From Deltaproteobacteria bacterium RIFCSPHIGHO2_01_FULL_43_49 (lineage in GTDB: Bacteria > UBA10199 > SPLOWO2-01-44-7): DNA of 64,000 nucleotides. The stretch's first letter is position 1. Every line of letters begins with the position of its first letter. The position numbers and the translations under genes are program-made. The notes beneath the pieces were generated by a model. It was given only the letters and a program-made list of their open reading frames with translations, was not told where the DNA came from and did not search any database. Below are positions 44,989 to 55,571 of the stretch, piece by piece. Location: positions 1 to 64,000 of the forward strand of contig MGRG01000010.1 of the NCBI GenBank assembly GCA_001798075.1. The letters run 5' to 3'.

Positions 44989-46540
44989 CTAAATTGGGTT
45001 CTTCCCTGGCTTTGTTGTATTCTAAGGCTTTTCTAAAATATTTGAGCGCTTCTTGTTTGTTCCCTTTTTTTAAAAAAATATCGCCAATATGTTCGACAAT
45101 GGTCGGCTCTTTGGGCAAAACGCGAAAGGCCTTTTGAATATATTGATAAGCCTTATCCAAATCCCCTTTTTGAAAATAGACCCAACCCAAACTGTCCAAA
45201 ATATAACCATCGCCTGGTTTGATTTTGAGGGCTTTGCGGATGAGGTTTTCTGCCTCTTCCAAATTATTTTTTTCTTCCGCAAAGGTATATCCAATATAGT
45301 TAAGCGCCGAAGCGTTACTAGGGTTCAAGGTAAGCACTTTTCGCATCATGGCGACACTCTCGGTTTTGTTTTGCGCCCTGTCGTAGAGCGTTCCAAGATT
45401 AAAATAAAATTGCTCACTTTCTGGAAAAGATTTGACTCCCTGTTTTAAAACATTGATTGCCTCGTTAAACTCCTTTTTTTCTTCATACAAAAAAGAAAGG
45501 TAAAAATAAAATTCCGATATTTTTTCGCTTTTGCTGACTCCTTGCTTTACAACTTTGATCGCGTCATCGTTTTTCTTGAGATCTCGATAAATACTCGCGC
45601 GTCTTAAGACAGCATCTTTAAACAAGCTGGAGGCCGGCGGGACAGCAGCGTAATGTTCAATCGACTCAGGAATGTTTTTTGTCTTTTCCAAAATCAAGCC
45701 TAAATAATAATGAATTCGGTCGGCTTTGGGGTTAATCTTCAAAATATTCTGCAATCTAGTGATCGCCTCCACTGGGTTTCCTAAATCATAATAGATAGAG
45801 GCAATTTGGAGTTGCACGCCGAGGTCATGGCTATAGCGATGTTCTACCTCTAAAAGCTGCTCCAAGGCCTCTTTCAATTTGTCTTTGTCCAAATAAATTT
45901 GAGCGACGATTTGACGAACACGGAGATTGTCCGGCTCCACCTTCAAAATTCTTTGATAGGTTTTTAGTGCCAGATCTGGATTTCTAAGAAATGTATTTTG
46001 GATGCCGGCAATATAAAAATAGGCTGAGGTTGATTCCGGTTTTCTTGCAATCCATTTTTGCAATACTTGGATCGCCTGATTGTATTTTTTTTGATCGACC
46101 AGACTTTGGGCAAGCCTTAAATAACTCTCTTCGCTTTCCGGGTTGGCACGAATTGCCTCTTCGAACATTCTTGCCGCTTTTTGCGATTCTCCTTTGGCAT
46201 CCAAAATTCTCCCTAGCAACATTTTGGCATTGTCCCAGGCCGGTTTTGACTTCAAAGCAGCTTCAACATTTTTGGAGGCTTCATCCCATTGCCTATTCTC
46301 TGCATAGCGTTCGGCAACTAAAAACCTCAAATAAGGATCACTAGGATATTTCTTGAGAGCTTTTTCCAAATCTTCTATCGCTTGGGGTAGATCTCCTTTA
46401 TAAGCCTCCAAATTAGAACGAATCAGGTAATAATAGGAATCGCCTTCCAGTTCTTTTTGAGTTTTGACTTTGCGTTCCTGGTGGGCACAACCGACAAAAA
46501 AAATACAAAAAATGGCTAAGTAGGCGAATCGAAATAGCAT
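44942..46540 (-). CDS. TPR-repeat lipoprotein
   Basis: A 532-residue protein starting MLFRFAYLAIFCIFFVGC with lipobox FVGC. Nearly all the rest is tetratricopeptide repeats, roughly thirteen, each with the W/L-G-Y-A-x-P spacing (for example GDLPQAIEDLEKALKKYPSD and PESEESYLRLAQSLVDQKKYNQAIQVL, quoted in part). Such outer-membrane TPR lipoproteins act as scaffolds in envelope assembly. It lies 18 bases after tlyA and overlaps oppA. Confidence 0.82.
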   Translation of the reverse strand: MLFRFAYLAIFCIFFVGCAHQERKVKTQKELEGDSYYYLIRSNLEAYKGDLPQAIEDLEKALKKYPSDPYLRFLVAERYAENRQWDEASKNVEAALKSKPAWDNAKMLLGRILDAKGESQKAARMFEEAIRANPESEESYLRLAQSLVDQKKYNQAIQVLQKWIARKPESTSAYFYIAGIQNTFLRNPDLALKTYQRILKVEPDNLRVRQIVAQIYLDKDKLKEALEQLLEVEHRYSHDLGVQLQIASIYYDLGNPVEAITRLQNILKINPKADRIHYYLGLILEKTKNIPESIEHYAAVPPASSLFKDAVLRRASIYRDLKKNDDAIKVVKQGVSKSEKISEFYFYLSFLYEEKKEFNEAINVLKQGVKSFPESEQFYFNLGTLYDRAQNKTESVAMMRKVLTLNPSNASALNYIGYTFAEEKNNLEEAENLIRKALKIKPGDGYILDSLGWVYFQKGDLDKAYQYIQKAFRVLPKEPTIVEHIGDIFLKKGNKQEALKYFRKALEYNKAREEPNLDEIKRVEEKLQELTK

Positions 46541-46558
46541 TATAACCCCTTAAAATCA

Positions 46559-47173
46559 CTATAACATTTGTTGCGTCTCGAAGAAAATAAGAAATTCTTG
46601 GTTTCCTTCAGCTCCCAAAATAGGGGAAGGGCTCAATCCTTTGAAAACCCAGCCAACATTTTGGCCTGCGAGTTTAATGGTTTCAACAACCTCTTGGTGA
46701 AGTTTGGAATCCTTCACCACACCCTTTTTCCCAACCAAACCTTTGTCTACTTCGAACTGTGGTTTGATGAGAGCAATGATTTGCGCTTTTTGAGACAAAA
46801 AAGGTTGCACAGAGGGAAAAACAAGTTTTAAAGAAATGAAGGCAACATCGATGATACAAAGATCAATCGGCTCAAGAACCATTTCTTTAGATAAATGACG
46901 GATGTTTTGTCTCTCAAGTAGAACCACTCGGGGATCTTGGCGAAGCTTCCAGGCAAATTGTCCATAACCGACATCAACCGCATAGACTTTTTTGACACCC
47001 TGTTGTAAGAGACAATCGGTAAAGCCACCCGTGGAGGCCCCCACATCGAGACAAATTTTTCCGCTCACATTGATTTGAAATTCTTTGAGGGCATGCTCCA
47101 ACTTCAGGCCACCACGGCTGACATATTTTGGACTAACATGCTTAAGATGGACGTTTCCCTGGGGCTTCTTCAA
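46559..47173 (-). CDS. tlyA: TlyA-family rRNA 2'-O-methyltransferase lacking the S4 domain
   Basis: 204 residues. The SAM-dependent FtsJ-like fold is clear: YVSRGGLKLEHAL, CLDVGASTGGFTDCLLQ (motif I), VYAVDVGYGQFAWKLR, DLCIIDVAFISLKLV, IALIKPQFEV and the catalytic-region GVVKD. TlyA enzymes methylate cytidine 2'-O positions in 16S and 23S rRNA. They normally have an N-terminal S4 RNA-binding domain of ~60 residues, absent here: the frame starts with TTG immediately after the lon stop codon, in the same reading frame, and begins in the linker. No ribosome binding site is visible. Confidence 0.82.
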   Translation of the reverse strand: MKKPQGNVHLKHVSPKYVSRGGLKLEHALKEFQINVSGKICLDVGASTGGFTDCLLQQGVKKVYAVDVGYGQFAWKLRQDPRVVLLERQNIRHLSKEMVLEPIDLCIIDVAFISLKLVFPSVQPFLSQKAQIIALIKPQFEVDKGLVGKKGVVKDSKLHQEVVETIKLAGQNVGWVFKGLSPSPILGAEGNQEFLIFFETQQML

Positions 47174-49618
47174 TTAATGCTTCATCACAATGGGTACTTC
47201 GGGAGAAGCACCCCTTTTTGTACCCGGAGGTGGAACAACCCTTGGAGGAACACCGCGAAACAGCTTGGAAGGATCATCCAATGCCAAGGCCTTTTGTAAA
47301 ACCTCGTCCATATGCTCTACTGTCTCGATTTTTACATCCTTCAAAATCTTTTTTGGGATTTCTTTGAGATCTTTTTCATTTTCTTTCGGAATCAATACAG
47401 TCCGGATCTGTCCACGATGTGCTGCAAAGATTTTTTCTTTCAAACCACCGATGGGTAATACGCGACCTCTCAAAGTAATCTCGCCCGTCATCGCGAGATC
47501 CTTTCTTACAGGAATTTTAAGGAGGGCGGAAACCAGTGCTGTTGCCATCGTGATACCTGCGGAAGGTCCATCTTTAGGGATAGCCCCTTCTGGCAAGTGA
47601 ATATGAATATCGAGTTTTTGATAAAATTCGCGGCCCAAACCTAGAGCATCAGCCCGTGAGCGAATATAACTGACTGCGGCCTGGGCGGACTCTTGCATCA
47701 CATCACCCAATTTCCCGGTCACAATCAATTTGCCTTTGCCGGGCATCACTGTTACCTCCGTAGTCAGTAATTCACCACCAAACTCTGTCCAAGCCAAACC
47801 GGTTGCAATCCCAATCTGGTCTTCCTCTTCCACCAAACCATAACGAAATTTGGGGACCCCAAGGTACTCGGTAACCTTGGCCGGTGTAACTTTGATCGCT
47901 TTGCCATTGGTTTTCACCGCTTTTATCACCACATCTCTGGCCAATTTTCTAAAAATAGAAGCAATTTCACGCTCCATGTTACGCACTCCCGCTTCCCTAG
48001 TATAATGTTGGATAATCGACCTGAGTGCCGAATCGGTAAACTGAACATCTTTTTCTTTGAGTCCGTTCGCCTCAGACTGTTTTTTGATCAGATATTTTCT
48101 GGCGATATGGAGTTTTTCATCCTCCGTGTAGCCAGGAAGGCGGATGATTTCCATACGATCTTGCAACGGCCATGGAATAGCAGGCAACGTATTGGCTGTG
48201 GTAAGAAACATCACGTGCGACAAATCATAATCCATATCGAGATAATGATCGCTGAAAGCGAAATTTTGTTCCGGATCCAAAACTTCTAAAAGAGCGGCGG
48301 AAGGATCTCCCCTGAAATCCATGCTCATCTTGTCGACTTCATCCAACAAGAAAAGGGGATTGTTAGACCCTGCTTTTCTAAGAGACTGGATGACTTTTCC
48401 AGGGAGTGCCCCAATATAGGTTCTTCTGTGGCCTCTGATTTCTGCTTCATCGCGCACGCCACCCAATGAGAGGCGGACAAATTTTCTTCCCATCGCCCTG
48501 GCGATAGAACGACCCAACGACGTCTTACCAACTCCCGGAGGTCCCACAAAACAAAGGATCGGACCTTTGACTTTTCCCATGAGCTGACAGACAGCCAAAT
48601 ATTCCAAAATACGCTCTTTGGGTTGTTTCAAACCATAATGATCTTCTTCCAAAATTTTTTCCGCTTCTTTGAGATCCAACTTGTCTTGGGTCAACTCACC
48701 CCAAGGGAGCGACAAAATCCAATCGAGATAATTCCTCACCACCGTGGCTTCCGCCGACATGGGGGACATCATCTTGAGTTTTTTCAGTTCTTGTTTGCAG
48801 CGTGTTTGTGCTTCAGCGGAAAGTTTCTTCTTTTTTATCTTTTCTTCGAGTTCTTGGATTTCGTTTTTAAATTCATCTCTTTCCCCTAATTCTTTTTGAA
48901 TGGCCTGCATCTGTTCATTCAAATAATATTCGCGCTGGGTCTTTTCCATCTGCTTTTTCACACGGGTACGGATTCGCTTTTCGACCTGCAAAATCTCAAT
49001 TTCTGATTGCATCATCCCCAAAAGCTTTTCCAAACGCTCGGTGGGAGAGATAATCTCCAAAATCTTCTGCTTGTCGGATAGTTTGAGCGATAAATGGGCG
49101 ACAATGGTATCTGCCAAACGGGCCGGATCATCAATAGTTGCCACGCTAGCCAGCATTTCGGGAGGAATTCTTTTATTCAATTTAACATATTGTTCAAAAG
49201 TGGTTTTCACACCTCGCATGAGGGCTTCGAGTTCAATGGTTTTTTCGAGTGTTTCATCAATAATCTCTATCTCAATCATGAAGAAATTCGTATTTGGCAA
49301 AAACTGTTGGATTCTGGCTCTTCTTTTCCCTTCGATCAAAACTTTGACCGTCCCATCAGGAAGCTTTAACAGTTGAATGATGGAGGCTAGTGTTCCTACT
49401 TTATAGATGTCATCTGGTTTTGGATCGTTGGTCTTGGCATTCACCTGGGCGGCTAACAAAATATCTTTTTCTTTGTTCATCGCTTCTTCAAGAGCTGCAA
49501 TCGATTTTTCTCTGCCAACAAAGAGGGGAACCACCATGTGGGGAAAAACAACAATGTCTCTTAAAGGCAACAGAGGCACTACAATCGGCTCTTTTTTTGG
49601 AACAAGATCTCCCGCCAT
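47174..49618 (-). CDS. lon: ATP-dependent protease Lon
   Basis: 814 residues in the usual order: N-terminal substrate domain ([23 protein letters not shown]), coiled coil, AAA+ domain with Walker [12 protein letters not shown] and Walker [10 protein letters not shown], and the protease domain with [10 protein letters not shown] (catalytic Ser) and the downstream Lys in [22 protein letters not shown]. It degrades misfolded and regulatory proteins. A Pro-rich ~35-residue tail follows the normal end. It lies 12 bases after clpX. Confidence 0.96.
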   Translation of the reverse strand: MAGDLVPKKEPIVVPLLPLRDIVVFPHMVVPLFVGREKSIAALEEAMNKEKDILLAAQVNAKTNDPKPDDIYKVGTLASIIQLLKLPDGTVKVLIEGKRRARIQQFLPNTNFFMIEIEIIDETLEKTIELEALMRGVKTTFEQYVKLNKRIPPEMLASVATIDDPARLADTIVAHLSLKLSDKQKILEIISPTERLEKLLGMMQSEIEILQVEKRIRTRVKKQMEKTQREYYLNEQMQAIQKELGERDEFKNEIQELEEKIKKKKLSAEAQTRCKQELKKLKMMSPMSAEATVVRNYLDWILSLPWGELTQDKLDLKEAEKILEEDHYGLKQPKERILEYLAVCQLMGKVKGPILCFVGPPGVGKTSLGRSIARAMGRKFVRLSLGGVRDEAEIRGHRRTYIGALPGKVIQSLRKAGSNNPLFLLDEVDKMSMDFRGDPSAALLEVLDPEQNFAFSDHYLDMDYDLSHVMFLTTANTLPAIPWPLQDRMEIIRLPGYTEDEKLHIARKYLIKKQSEANGLKEKDVQFTDSALRSIIQHYTREAGVRNMEREIASIFRKLARDVVIKAVKTNGKAIKVTPAKVTEYLGVPKFRYGLVEEEDQIGIATGLAWTEFGGELLTTEVTVMPGKGKLIVTGKLGDVMQESAQAAVSYIRSRADALGLGREFYQKLDIHIHLPEGAIPKDGPSAGITMATALVSALLKIPVRKDLAMTGEITLRGRVLPIGGLKEKIFAAHRGQIRTVLIPKENEKDLKEIPKKILKDVKIETVEHMDEVLQKALALDDPSKLFRGVPPRVVPPPGTKRGASPEVPIVMKH

Positions 49619-49630
49619 AGATTCTCCTTA

Positions 49631-50887
49631 TTATGCTGTCTGTGCCCGCTTTTCGTAAACGAGCACCGGTTTTGCACGTTTCACAATCACATCTTCACTG
49701 ACCAACACCTCTCTCACCCCTTCTTGCGACGGAATATCATACATCACATCCAACATTACCGACTCCAGAATAGCCCTTAGTCCTCTTGCCCCCGATTTGC
49801 GTCGAATGGCCTCTCTTGCGATAGCCTCCAAACTGCCGGAGGTAAACTGGAGTTTGACCTTCTCAAACTCAAAGAGCCTTTGATACTGCTTTACCAGGGC
49901 GTTTCTAGGCTCTGTCAGTATTTTAACCAGGGCGTGATCATCCAACTCATCGAGTGAGGTAATCACGGGGAGTCTTCCTATGAATTCTGGTATCAAACCA
50001 AATTTAATCAAGTCCTCTGTTTGAATTTCTTTTAACAACTCGGAAAGTTTTTTCTGAGTGCGGCCCCTTACGTCGATCCCAAACCCAAGTTTTTTATCCC
50101 CTATGCGGCGTTCCACAACATCTTCAAGCCCCACAAAAGTCCCGCCGCAGATAAATAGAATATTGGTTGTATCAATGGGAATATATTCTTGTTGCGGATG
50201 TTTGCGCCCTCCTTTAGGAGGAACATTAGCAACGGTTCCTTCCAAAATTTTCAAGAGGGCTTGTTGAACTCCTTCGCCGGAAACATCGCGGGTAATGGAA
50301 GGGTTTTCCGATTTTCTAGAAATTTTATCGATTTCGTCAATGTAGACAATCCCTCGCTCACATTTGGCCTTGTCATAATCCGACACTTGCAACAAATTCA
50401 GAATGATATTTTCAACATCCTCCCCCACATAACCCGCCTCCGTTAAACAAGTGGCATCGGCTATTGTGAAAGGGACATTGAGCATCTTGGCTAATGTCTG
50501 TGCCAACAACGTTTTCCCGACACCTGTCGGGCCAATCAGCAAAATATTACTTTTTTGGAGTTCCACATCATCTCTTCCGTGAGCACGTGACTCAATTCTT
50601 TTGTAATGATTGTGGACAGCGACAGACAAAACGCGCTTCGCGTGTTCTTGGCCAATGACATATTCGTCTAAAAAGGCTTTGATCTCTGAGGGCTTGGGAA
50701 CCCCCATGTTAGTTCCTACCTGACGGGATCGGGAATTTTCTTCAGCGATAATGTCATTACAAAGCTCAATACATTCATCGCAGATATAAACGGTGGGGCC
50801 GGCAATTAACTTTCTGACTTCTCGTTGATTCTTTCCGCAAAAAGAACAACTAAGACTCGTTGGGTCCTCAATGCTATCTTTAACCAT
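49631..50887 (-). CDS. clpX: ATP-dependent unfoldase ClpX
   Basis: 418 residues. The N-terminal zinc finger is CSFCGKNQ...CDECIELC; the AAA+ module has [15 protein letters not shown] (Walker A), IVYIDEIDK (Walker B) and the LGF-type loop GFGIDV that docks to ClpP. It feeds substrates to ClpP. The ATG at 50887 with GGAGG upstream overlaps the clpP 3' end by 8 bases; the longer frame to 50977 lies inside clpP. Confidence 0.97.
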   Translation of the reverse strand: MVKDSIEDPTSLSCSFCGKNQREVRKLIAGPTVYICDECIELCNDIIAEENSRSRQVGTNMGVPKPSEIKAFLDEYVIGQEHAKRVLSVAVHNHYKRIESRAHGRDDVELQKSNILLIGPTGVGKTLLAQTLAKMLNVPFTIADATCLTEAGYVGEDVENIILNLLQVSDYDKAKCERGIVYIDEIDKISRKSENPSITRDVSGEGVQQALLKILEGTVANVPPKGGRKHPQQEYIPIDTTNILFICGGTFVGLEDVVERRIGDKKLGFGIDVRGRTQKKLSELLKEIQTEDLIKFGLIPEFIGRLPVITSLDELDDHALVKILTEPRNALVKQYQRLFEFEKVKLQFTSGSLEAIAREAIRRKSGARGLRAILESVMLDVMYDIPSQEGVREVLVSEDVIVKRAKPVLVYEKRAQTA

Positions 50888-51509
50888 GAGAGCCTCCGAT
50901 GGCTTGAATCTTCCCCTTTTCTTTATCAGTTCGATAAGACAGCACGTCGTCCACAATGCCATAAGCCTTTGCCTCATGGCAACTCATGAAAAAATCACGA
51001 TCGGTATCGTTTTGAATTTTGTCGAGCGGTTGGCCTGTATGCTTTGCCAAAATGTCGTTGATTTTTTCACGCATTCTCAAAATTTCTTTGGCTTGAATGT
51101 CGATGTCAGAGGCCTGTCCTTGAAACCCGCCCAAAGGCTGGTGGATCATAATTCGTGAGTGGGGAAGGGAAAACCGTTTTCCAGGAGAGCCGGCTGCCAA
51201 CAAAATGGCCCCCATGGAGGCTGCTTGCCCCATGCACAAAGTTGAAATTTTTGGTTTTACATATTGCATCGTATCGTAGATTGCCAAACCGGCAGTCACC
51301 AAGCCCCCTGGACAATTAATATAAAGGTGAATATCTTTTTCGGGATCTTCAGATTCCAAAAAGAGAAGCTGGGCAATCACTAGGCTCGATATTTCATCAT
51401 TAATAGGAGAGCCGACAAAGACGATTCTTTCTTTGAGAAGCCTGGAATAGATATCGTAAGCCCTTTCACCACGTCCGGTCTGCTCGATCACCATGGGGAT
51501 AAGATTCAT
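50880..51509 (-). CDS. clpP: Clp protease proteolytic subunit
   Basis: 209 residues. The catalytic triad is visible: Ser in [14 protein letters not shown], His in [11 protein letters not shown] and Asp in [10 protein letters not shown]. It forms the tetradecameric chamber of ClpXP. The ATG at 51509 has GAGGTG upstream; the longer frame starts with GTG at 51515. Confidence 0.97.
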   Translation of the reverse strand: MNLIPMVIEQTGRGERAYDIYSRLLKERIVFVGSPINDEISSLVIAQLLFLESEDPEKDIHLYINCPGGLVTAGLAIYDTMQYVKPKISTLCMGQAASMGAILLAAGSPGKRFSLPHSRIMIHQPLGGFQGQASDIDIQAKEILRMREKINDILAKHTGQPLDKIQNDTDRDFFMSCHEAKAYGIVDDVLSYRTDKEKGKIQAIGGSHG

Positions 51510-51558
51510 AAACACCTCATTTCGTTGATATTTTTAACTAAAATCACCCAAATTTTGA

Positions 51559-52857
51559 CTATTTCTTCTCTTTTTTGGGCTTCACTACTTTGATTTTAGC
51601 CTCATTTAGGACAAATTCAAGGGCTTTTTCATGTAAAATTCGAGTTTGTAGGGAACCAACCATCTTATTTTTCTCGTAATAGGCTTTAATTTCAGCTGGA
51701 GGCTTTTTTAGGCCCTTGGCAATGGCTGCCAGGCGATTTTCCATCTCCTGTTCGGTGACTTCCAGCTTGGCGTCTTCGGCCACCTGATCCAAAACTAAAA
51801 AACTTCTGACTCGAAACTCGGCGTCTGGTTTTAATTCTTTGATAGCCTCTTCGACATTTAAGTCCTCAACCTTTTGGCCCCGACGCTTCATCTCCTGCGC
51901 AATGTCATTCAACATATAAGCCAGTTCTGACTGAACGAGCGATTCTGGAAGATCAAATTTATTCTGATCGACTAGCTGTTTCAAGATTTGGTTATAAAGC
52001 TCTCCTTTTTGTTGGTTTTCTTTGGTTGTGGCGATTTGTTTGTTCACATCATCGCGCACTTCGTTTAAATTTTTATAATTGCCCAAGTCTTTAGCAAAAT
52101 CATCATTGAGTTCTGGGACATTTTTCTTACGAATTTGTTTTACTGTCACATCAAACTTAGCCTCTTTTCCCGCAAGTTCTTTGTTAAAATAATCTTTTGG
52201 ATATTCGAAACGAAGTTCTTTTTTTTCACCTGCCTTGGCCCCTTTGAGACCTGCTTCAAAATCGGCCAACATATTACCAGTTCCCATTTCAATGACATAA
52301 TCTTTTGCTTCTCCACCCTGAAACCTCTTTCCATCCGCTAAACCTTTGAAATCGATGATTGCCACATGACCTATGGCCAATGCTGTTTCTGTTGGGGTTG
52401 GTTCCAGCTGCGTCATGGTCGCTTGTAAACGTTTTAATTCCTCTTCTATTTCCTTTGATTCGACTTTTACTTCAGTCTTTTCTAGTTTCAAACCTTTGTA
52501 ATCTTTGAGTGTCATTTCCGGAAGAACCTCAAATGTCGCCGTGTAAGAAAAATTACCCACTGCAGACCACATGCCAGGGTTAATTTCTGGCTTGGAAATA
52601 GGCCTGAGCTTTGCTTGTTCAAAAGCAAGACCCAATGTCTGGTCAACAACCTTTTCAATCGTCATCTGTTGGAGTTCATGACCGAATTTCTTTTCAATAA
52701 TTTGTGGGGGGATATGGCCTGGCCTGAAACCTTCGACCTTCGCTTTTTTACCCAACTCGGAAACGGCTTGAGCACGGGCCTGAGTTACAAGATCAGAAGG
52801 AACCTCTACCTTAAGGCGCTTCTTGACGGAGCTGACTGCTTCCAATTCTGTTTTCAT
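51559..52857 (-). CDS. tig: Trigger factor
   Basis: A 432-residue ribosome-associated chaperone. The ribosome-binding loop is GFRPGHIPPQIIEKKFG; the PPIase domain follows (VAIIDFKGLADGKRF), then the helical C-terminal arms. It binds nascent chains at the exit tunnel. Order tig-clpP-clpX-lon is widely conserved. The start overlaps the upstream stop as TAATG. Confidence 0.95.
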   Translation of the reverse strand: MKTELEAVSSVKKRLKVEVPSDLVTQARAQAVSELGKKAKVEGFRPGHIPPQIIEKKFGHELQQMTIEKVVDQTLGLAFEQAKLRPISKPEINPGMWSAVGNFSYTATFEVLPEMTLKDYKGLKLEKTEVKVESKEIEEELKRLQATMTQLEPTPTETALAIGHVAIIDFKGLADGKRFQGGEAKDYVIEMGTGNMLADFEAGLKGAKAGEKKELRFEYPKDYFNKELAGKEAKFDVTVKQIRKKNVPELNDDFAKDLGNYKNLNEVRDDVNKQIATTKENQQKGELYNQILKQLVDQNKFDLPESLVQSELAYMLNDIAQEMKRRGQKVEDLNVEEAIKELKPDAEFRVRSFLVLDQVAEDAKLEVTEQEMENRLAAIAKGLKKPPAEIKAYYEKNKMVGSLQTRILHEKALEFVLNEAKIKVVKPKKEKK

Positions 52858-53369
52858 TAAGATTTATTCTGACAGAACAAAGCCCTTGCCACAACAATAA
52901 GCACTCCAAAGGTAAGTCCAAAGGTTGCATGCAAGATCAAAGAAATACCTTTGGGGAGTAAAAAGCCCATCGGCTCATTGAAAGAAGGCATAAACATGGT
53001 GGCCCAAAAAAGCCAAACCGCCAGTCCACCCAAAAGACCCATAAGAAAAAGAACTCGTTTGCGACTCCACTCAGCAACAAACTGGGCAAAGACAAGACCA
53101 AAAAAACTGGCAAGCCCAAAATGAATGAGAAGACCTGTGAAAGCACCGCCCCCAAACTGACCTATTTGCATGGCTTGGGCACCCAATACTGCGGCGCCAA
53201 TCAATTTTAAAGGAAAGGTCAATTCTTGGTGGATTTTAAGAGACAAAAACGAGGCCAAAAGAAGCATCGATAACCCTGCTCCAACTCCAGAAATAAGGCC
53301 GCTCAACAGCCAGCGACGGTTTAGCCTGGTCCATATATAAGAAATATCATTTTGCGTTTGAGTTTCCAT
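52857..53369 (-). CDS. Five-helix inner membrane protein of unknown function
   Basis: 170 residues with about five hydrophobic segments, such as LISGVGAGLSMLLLASFL, TGLLIHFGLASFFGLVFAQF and LFLMGLLGGLAVWLFWATMF, and Gly-rich helices. It is coupled to tig by TAATG. It resembles uncharacterised proteins of the DUF1440/DUF6789 kind in general appearance only. Confidence 0.65.
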   Translation of the reverse strand: METQTQNDISYIWTRLNRRWLLSGLISGVGAGLSMLLLASFLSLKIHQELTFPLKLIGAAVLGAQAMQIGQFGGGAFTGLLIHFGLASFFGLVFAQFVAEWSRKRVLFLMGLLGGLAVWLFWATMFMPSFNEPMGFLLPKGISLILHATFGLTFGVLIVVARALFCQNKS

Positions 53370-53416
53370 AATTCGCCGCTACAGACCATATCTAGAAGGC
53401 TGTTACAAGCGAAATT

Positions 53417-54265
53417 TTAGGCGGTTTCAGGAGAGGGTTTTTCTGGTTTTTGATACTCTGGAAACAGTTCTGGTCTATACCAATGCATTTCGGACAAAAT
53501 GTGGTTAATCCAAGCGATCACTGCATATTTTTTCCTTGCCTCTAATGTCTTTTTAACATTCCCTAGTTCAATAATATGGCCGGTCGTGAATAAAAATCGG
53601 TGAGTGTCAAAGATAATTGAAATTTTCTGCACGGCTGATTCATTTTCTAATTCCGCTAATTCAATCAGTTGAAAAAATGCCCTCTCTGCGACTCGTTTAT
53701 CTTGGCTAGTAATGGCAATGTGATGGAGGATGACAGGTATCCTTTTTTCATTTTCTTCTGCTTTCTCAGCGCACTGGAGTTGGTTGGCATCGATCAAGAG
53801 TGTCACAAATTTAGGATGTCTTCGAACGAGGTGAGGATATTTTTCTGAAAGCTCTGGCATACTTTTTTTCAAAAAATCGGTAATCCTTCTTCGCGCTGCT
53901 TGGGTGGCAGCAAATTTTGCAGATTGTCTCCGTAAAGCAGCGCTGACTGAAGAAACCGCTTTTTCATAATGAGGTTTAGGCACCTGCTTAAAAACATCCC
54001 CTACAACTCCCAATTCACGAAGAACATCTGCTTCAACTGCTTTGCGCCCTTCCAACATCTCTTGCAGTCGCCTCAAAGCACCATCCATAGCTGTTCGATC
54101 GGCTGAAGCAAAACTCTCTGGGGGAAGGCTAGCTGCAACATGGTCGACCATCCCTAAAGCCCCTATAAGGGCACCTTCATCTATTGTAGGAGTTTCACAA
54201 ACGGCGTTAAAAAGGCCAAAAGGACCCCTTGCAAGGGCACTGGCTACATTTAAACTACCAGACAT
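53417..54265 (-). CDS. Helical-repeat protein of unknown family (paralogue B)
   Basis: About 282 residues. The ATG at 54265 follows GGGGGAG and is preferred to the open frame to 54367. It is all-helical, with the same ~40-residue units as the genes at 37957 and 57449: IPVILHHIAITSQDKRVAERAFFQLIELAELENESAV... followed by FLFTTGHIIELGNVKKTLE (quoted in part). It has no signal peptide. Function unknown. Confidence 0.55.
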   Translation of the reverse strand: MSGSLNVASALARGPFGLFNAVCETPTIDEGALIGALGMVDHVAASLPPESFASADRTAMDGALRRLQEMLEGRKAVEADVLRELGVVGDVFKQVPKPHYEKAVSSVSAALRRQSAKFAATQAARRRITDFLKKSMPELSEKYPHLVRRHPKFVTLLIDANQLQCAEKAEENEKRIPVILHHIAITSQDKRVAERAFFQLIELAELENESAVQKISIIFDTHRFLFTTGHIIELGNVKKTLEARKKYAVIAWINHILSEMHWYRPELFPEYQKPEKPSPETA

Positions 54266-54388
54266 ATTCAAGTCTTTCTCCCCCTTTAACTGGCTCTGCT
54301 CTGGCTCTATTATTGTTATCGGCAATCTTCCAAAAAAGTTGCTTGGGAGAATTTTTCGGCGTGTCAAAAATTTGACGGGTGTATGGTG

Positions 54389-54430
54389 TAGGTGTCGGAC
54401 ACCTAGACACTGTAGGTGTCCGACACCTTA
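54389..54430. repeat. Tandem palindromic repeat
   Basis: TAGGTGTCGGACACCTA and TAGGTGTCCGACACCTTA are two copies of a self-complementary 15-mer 24 bases apart. They lie directly after the phytase-like gene and may serve as its terminator. Confidence 0.75.
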
Positions 54431-54431
54431 T

Positions 54432-55529
54432 TCAAAAACCCTTTGGCCGTTTGAAAATAAACAGACGTGAGCGAGTGTCCTTTGGATCTCTTTTGGTCGG
54501 CTTGCTGTTGTTGTCGGTTGCAAGATAGAGATGAGCACCATCCATTGTTAACCCTTCGGCCAGACCAAAAGGCTCTCCGGTATCATAAAGATTATCCACA
54601 TTGTTGCGGGCGTAGGAGACAAAATCGACCAATTGAGGGGTTTCTTTTGAAAGATCGATTTTGAGAATCGAGGCTGATTCACGCTCAAGCAGATAAAGAA
54701 AATGGCTTTCGACATAAGCATCGGCTGCAGTTGGACCGTAGGTCCACGGTTTTCCCTGGGGGTTTGTATTCGGAATCATGATGGGCGATCCGTCTGGATT
54801 GCCGATGGGAGAAGGGATATCAAAGGCACGTAAAAGTTTGCCAGAGGCAAGATCATATTCATAAATTTTTCTTGGCGCCCTCTCTTTGACAAGATAAAGA
54901 CGGTTCGTTACAGGGTCCAATGCAACAGCCTCAAAACCATTTCCCACGGTGGGAATTTGTTCTTCAAGATAATCAAGTTTGACAAGAGAGGGTGTTCCAT
55001 CATTCGCAACTTTTATTGCTTTGGAGCAAGCCTCATTGATGACAATGAAGCCCTTCTTTCCATCGGGAACAAGACCCTCCAAATCCAGGGGTTTCCCATC
55101 GCAAGTGATTTCGGGACTGAGAGGTTTTATTTCAGAAACTCGTTCTGCAGCGCTTTGACTGCCGCGCGTCGCAATGCGATAAAGAAATGGATCATTTTTA
55201 TCATTAACCCCAAATAATTGGCCGTTTCGAACGGCAAGTCCAGAGAGTTCGAATTTTTGGTCGCCAGCGACTTGAACATCCACAGGTAAAGTCTGCTTCA
55301 AATGGAGATTACGACTGGCACATACAGAAGGGCTAAACTTTAATGTGTCACAATATTTTTGTTTAAACAGATTGAGATCGGGTTTTGAAGTTTTTGGCGA
55401 AGGTATCTCTTCATTTTTTTTCTCCAATACCGGTTTTAGCTCATCCTTAGCAATCGCAGGCATTATTTGAAGCAGAACAATTCCTATTCCCATAAAAAAT
55501 CCTTTCCAATACGCAATGTTCTTAACCAT
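54432..55529 (-). CDS. Secreted phytase-like/SdiA-regulated-like beta-propeller protein
   Basis: A 365-residue exported protein (signal MGIGIVLLQIMPAIAKDEL). The propeller has DLEGLVPDGKKGFIVINE, GFEAVALDPVTNRLYLVKE, and EPFGLAEGLTMDGAHLYLATDNN, the arrangement of the esterase-like activity of phytase domain. That activity is not established for most members. It stands alone between the repeat at 54389 and tRNA-Leu. Confidence 0.7.
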   Translation of the reverse strand: MVKNIAYWKGFFMGIGIVLLQIMPAIAKDELKPVLEKKNEEIPSPKTSKPDLNLFKQKYCDTLKFSPSVCASRNLHLKQTLPVDVQVAGDQKFELSGLAVRNGQLFGVNDKNDPFLYRIATRGSQSAAERVSEIKPLSPEITCDGKPLDLEGLVPDGKKGFIVINEACSKAIKVANDGTPSLVKLDYLEEQIPTVGNGFEAVALDPVTNRLYLVKERAPRKIYEYDLASGKLLRAFDIPSPIGNPDGSPIMIPNTNPQGKPWTYGPTAADAYVESHFLYLLERESASILKIDLSKETPQLVDFVSYARNNVDNLYDTGEPFGLAEGLTMDGAHLYLATDNNSKPTKRDPKDTRSRLFIFKRPKGF

Positions 55530-55571
55530 TATCGTCCCCCGTCAAAAAAAGTTGCTTACGGGATGTGGCTT

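Noticed and set aside
46559-47173. TlyA start further upstream to restore the S4 domain
   Set aside because: The in-frame upstream codon is the lon stop and the upstream sequence encodes the Lon C-terminus.
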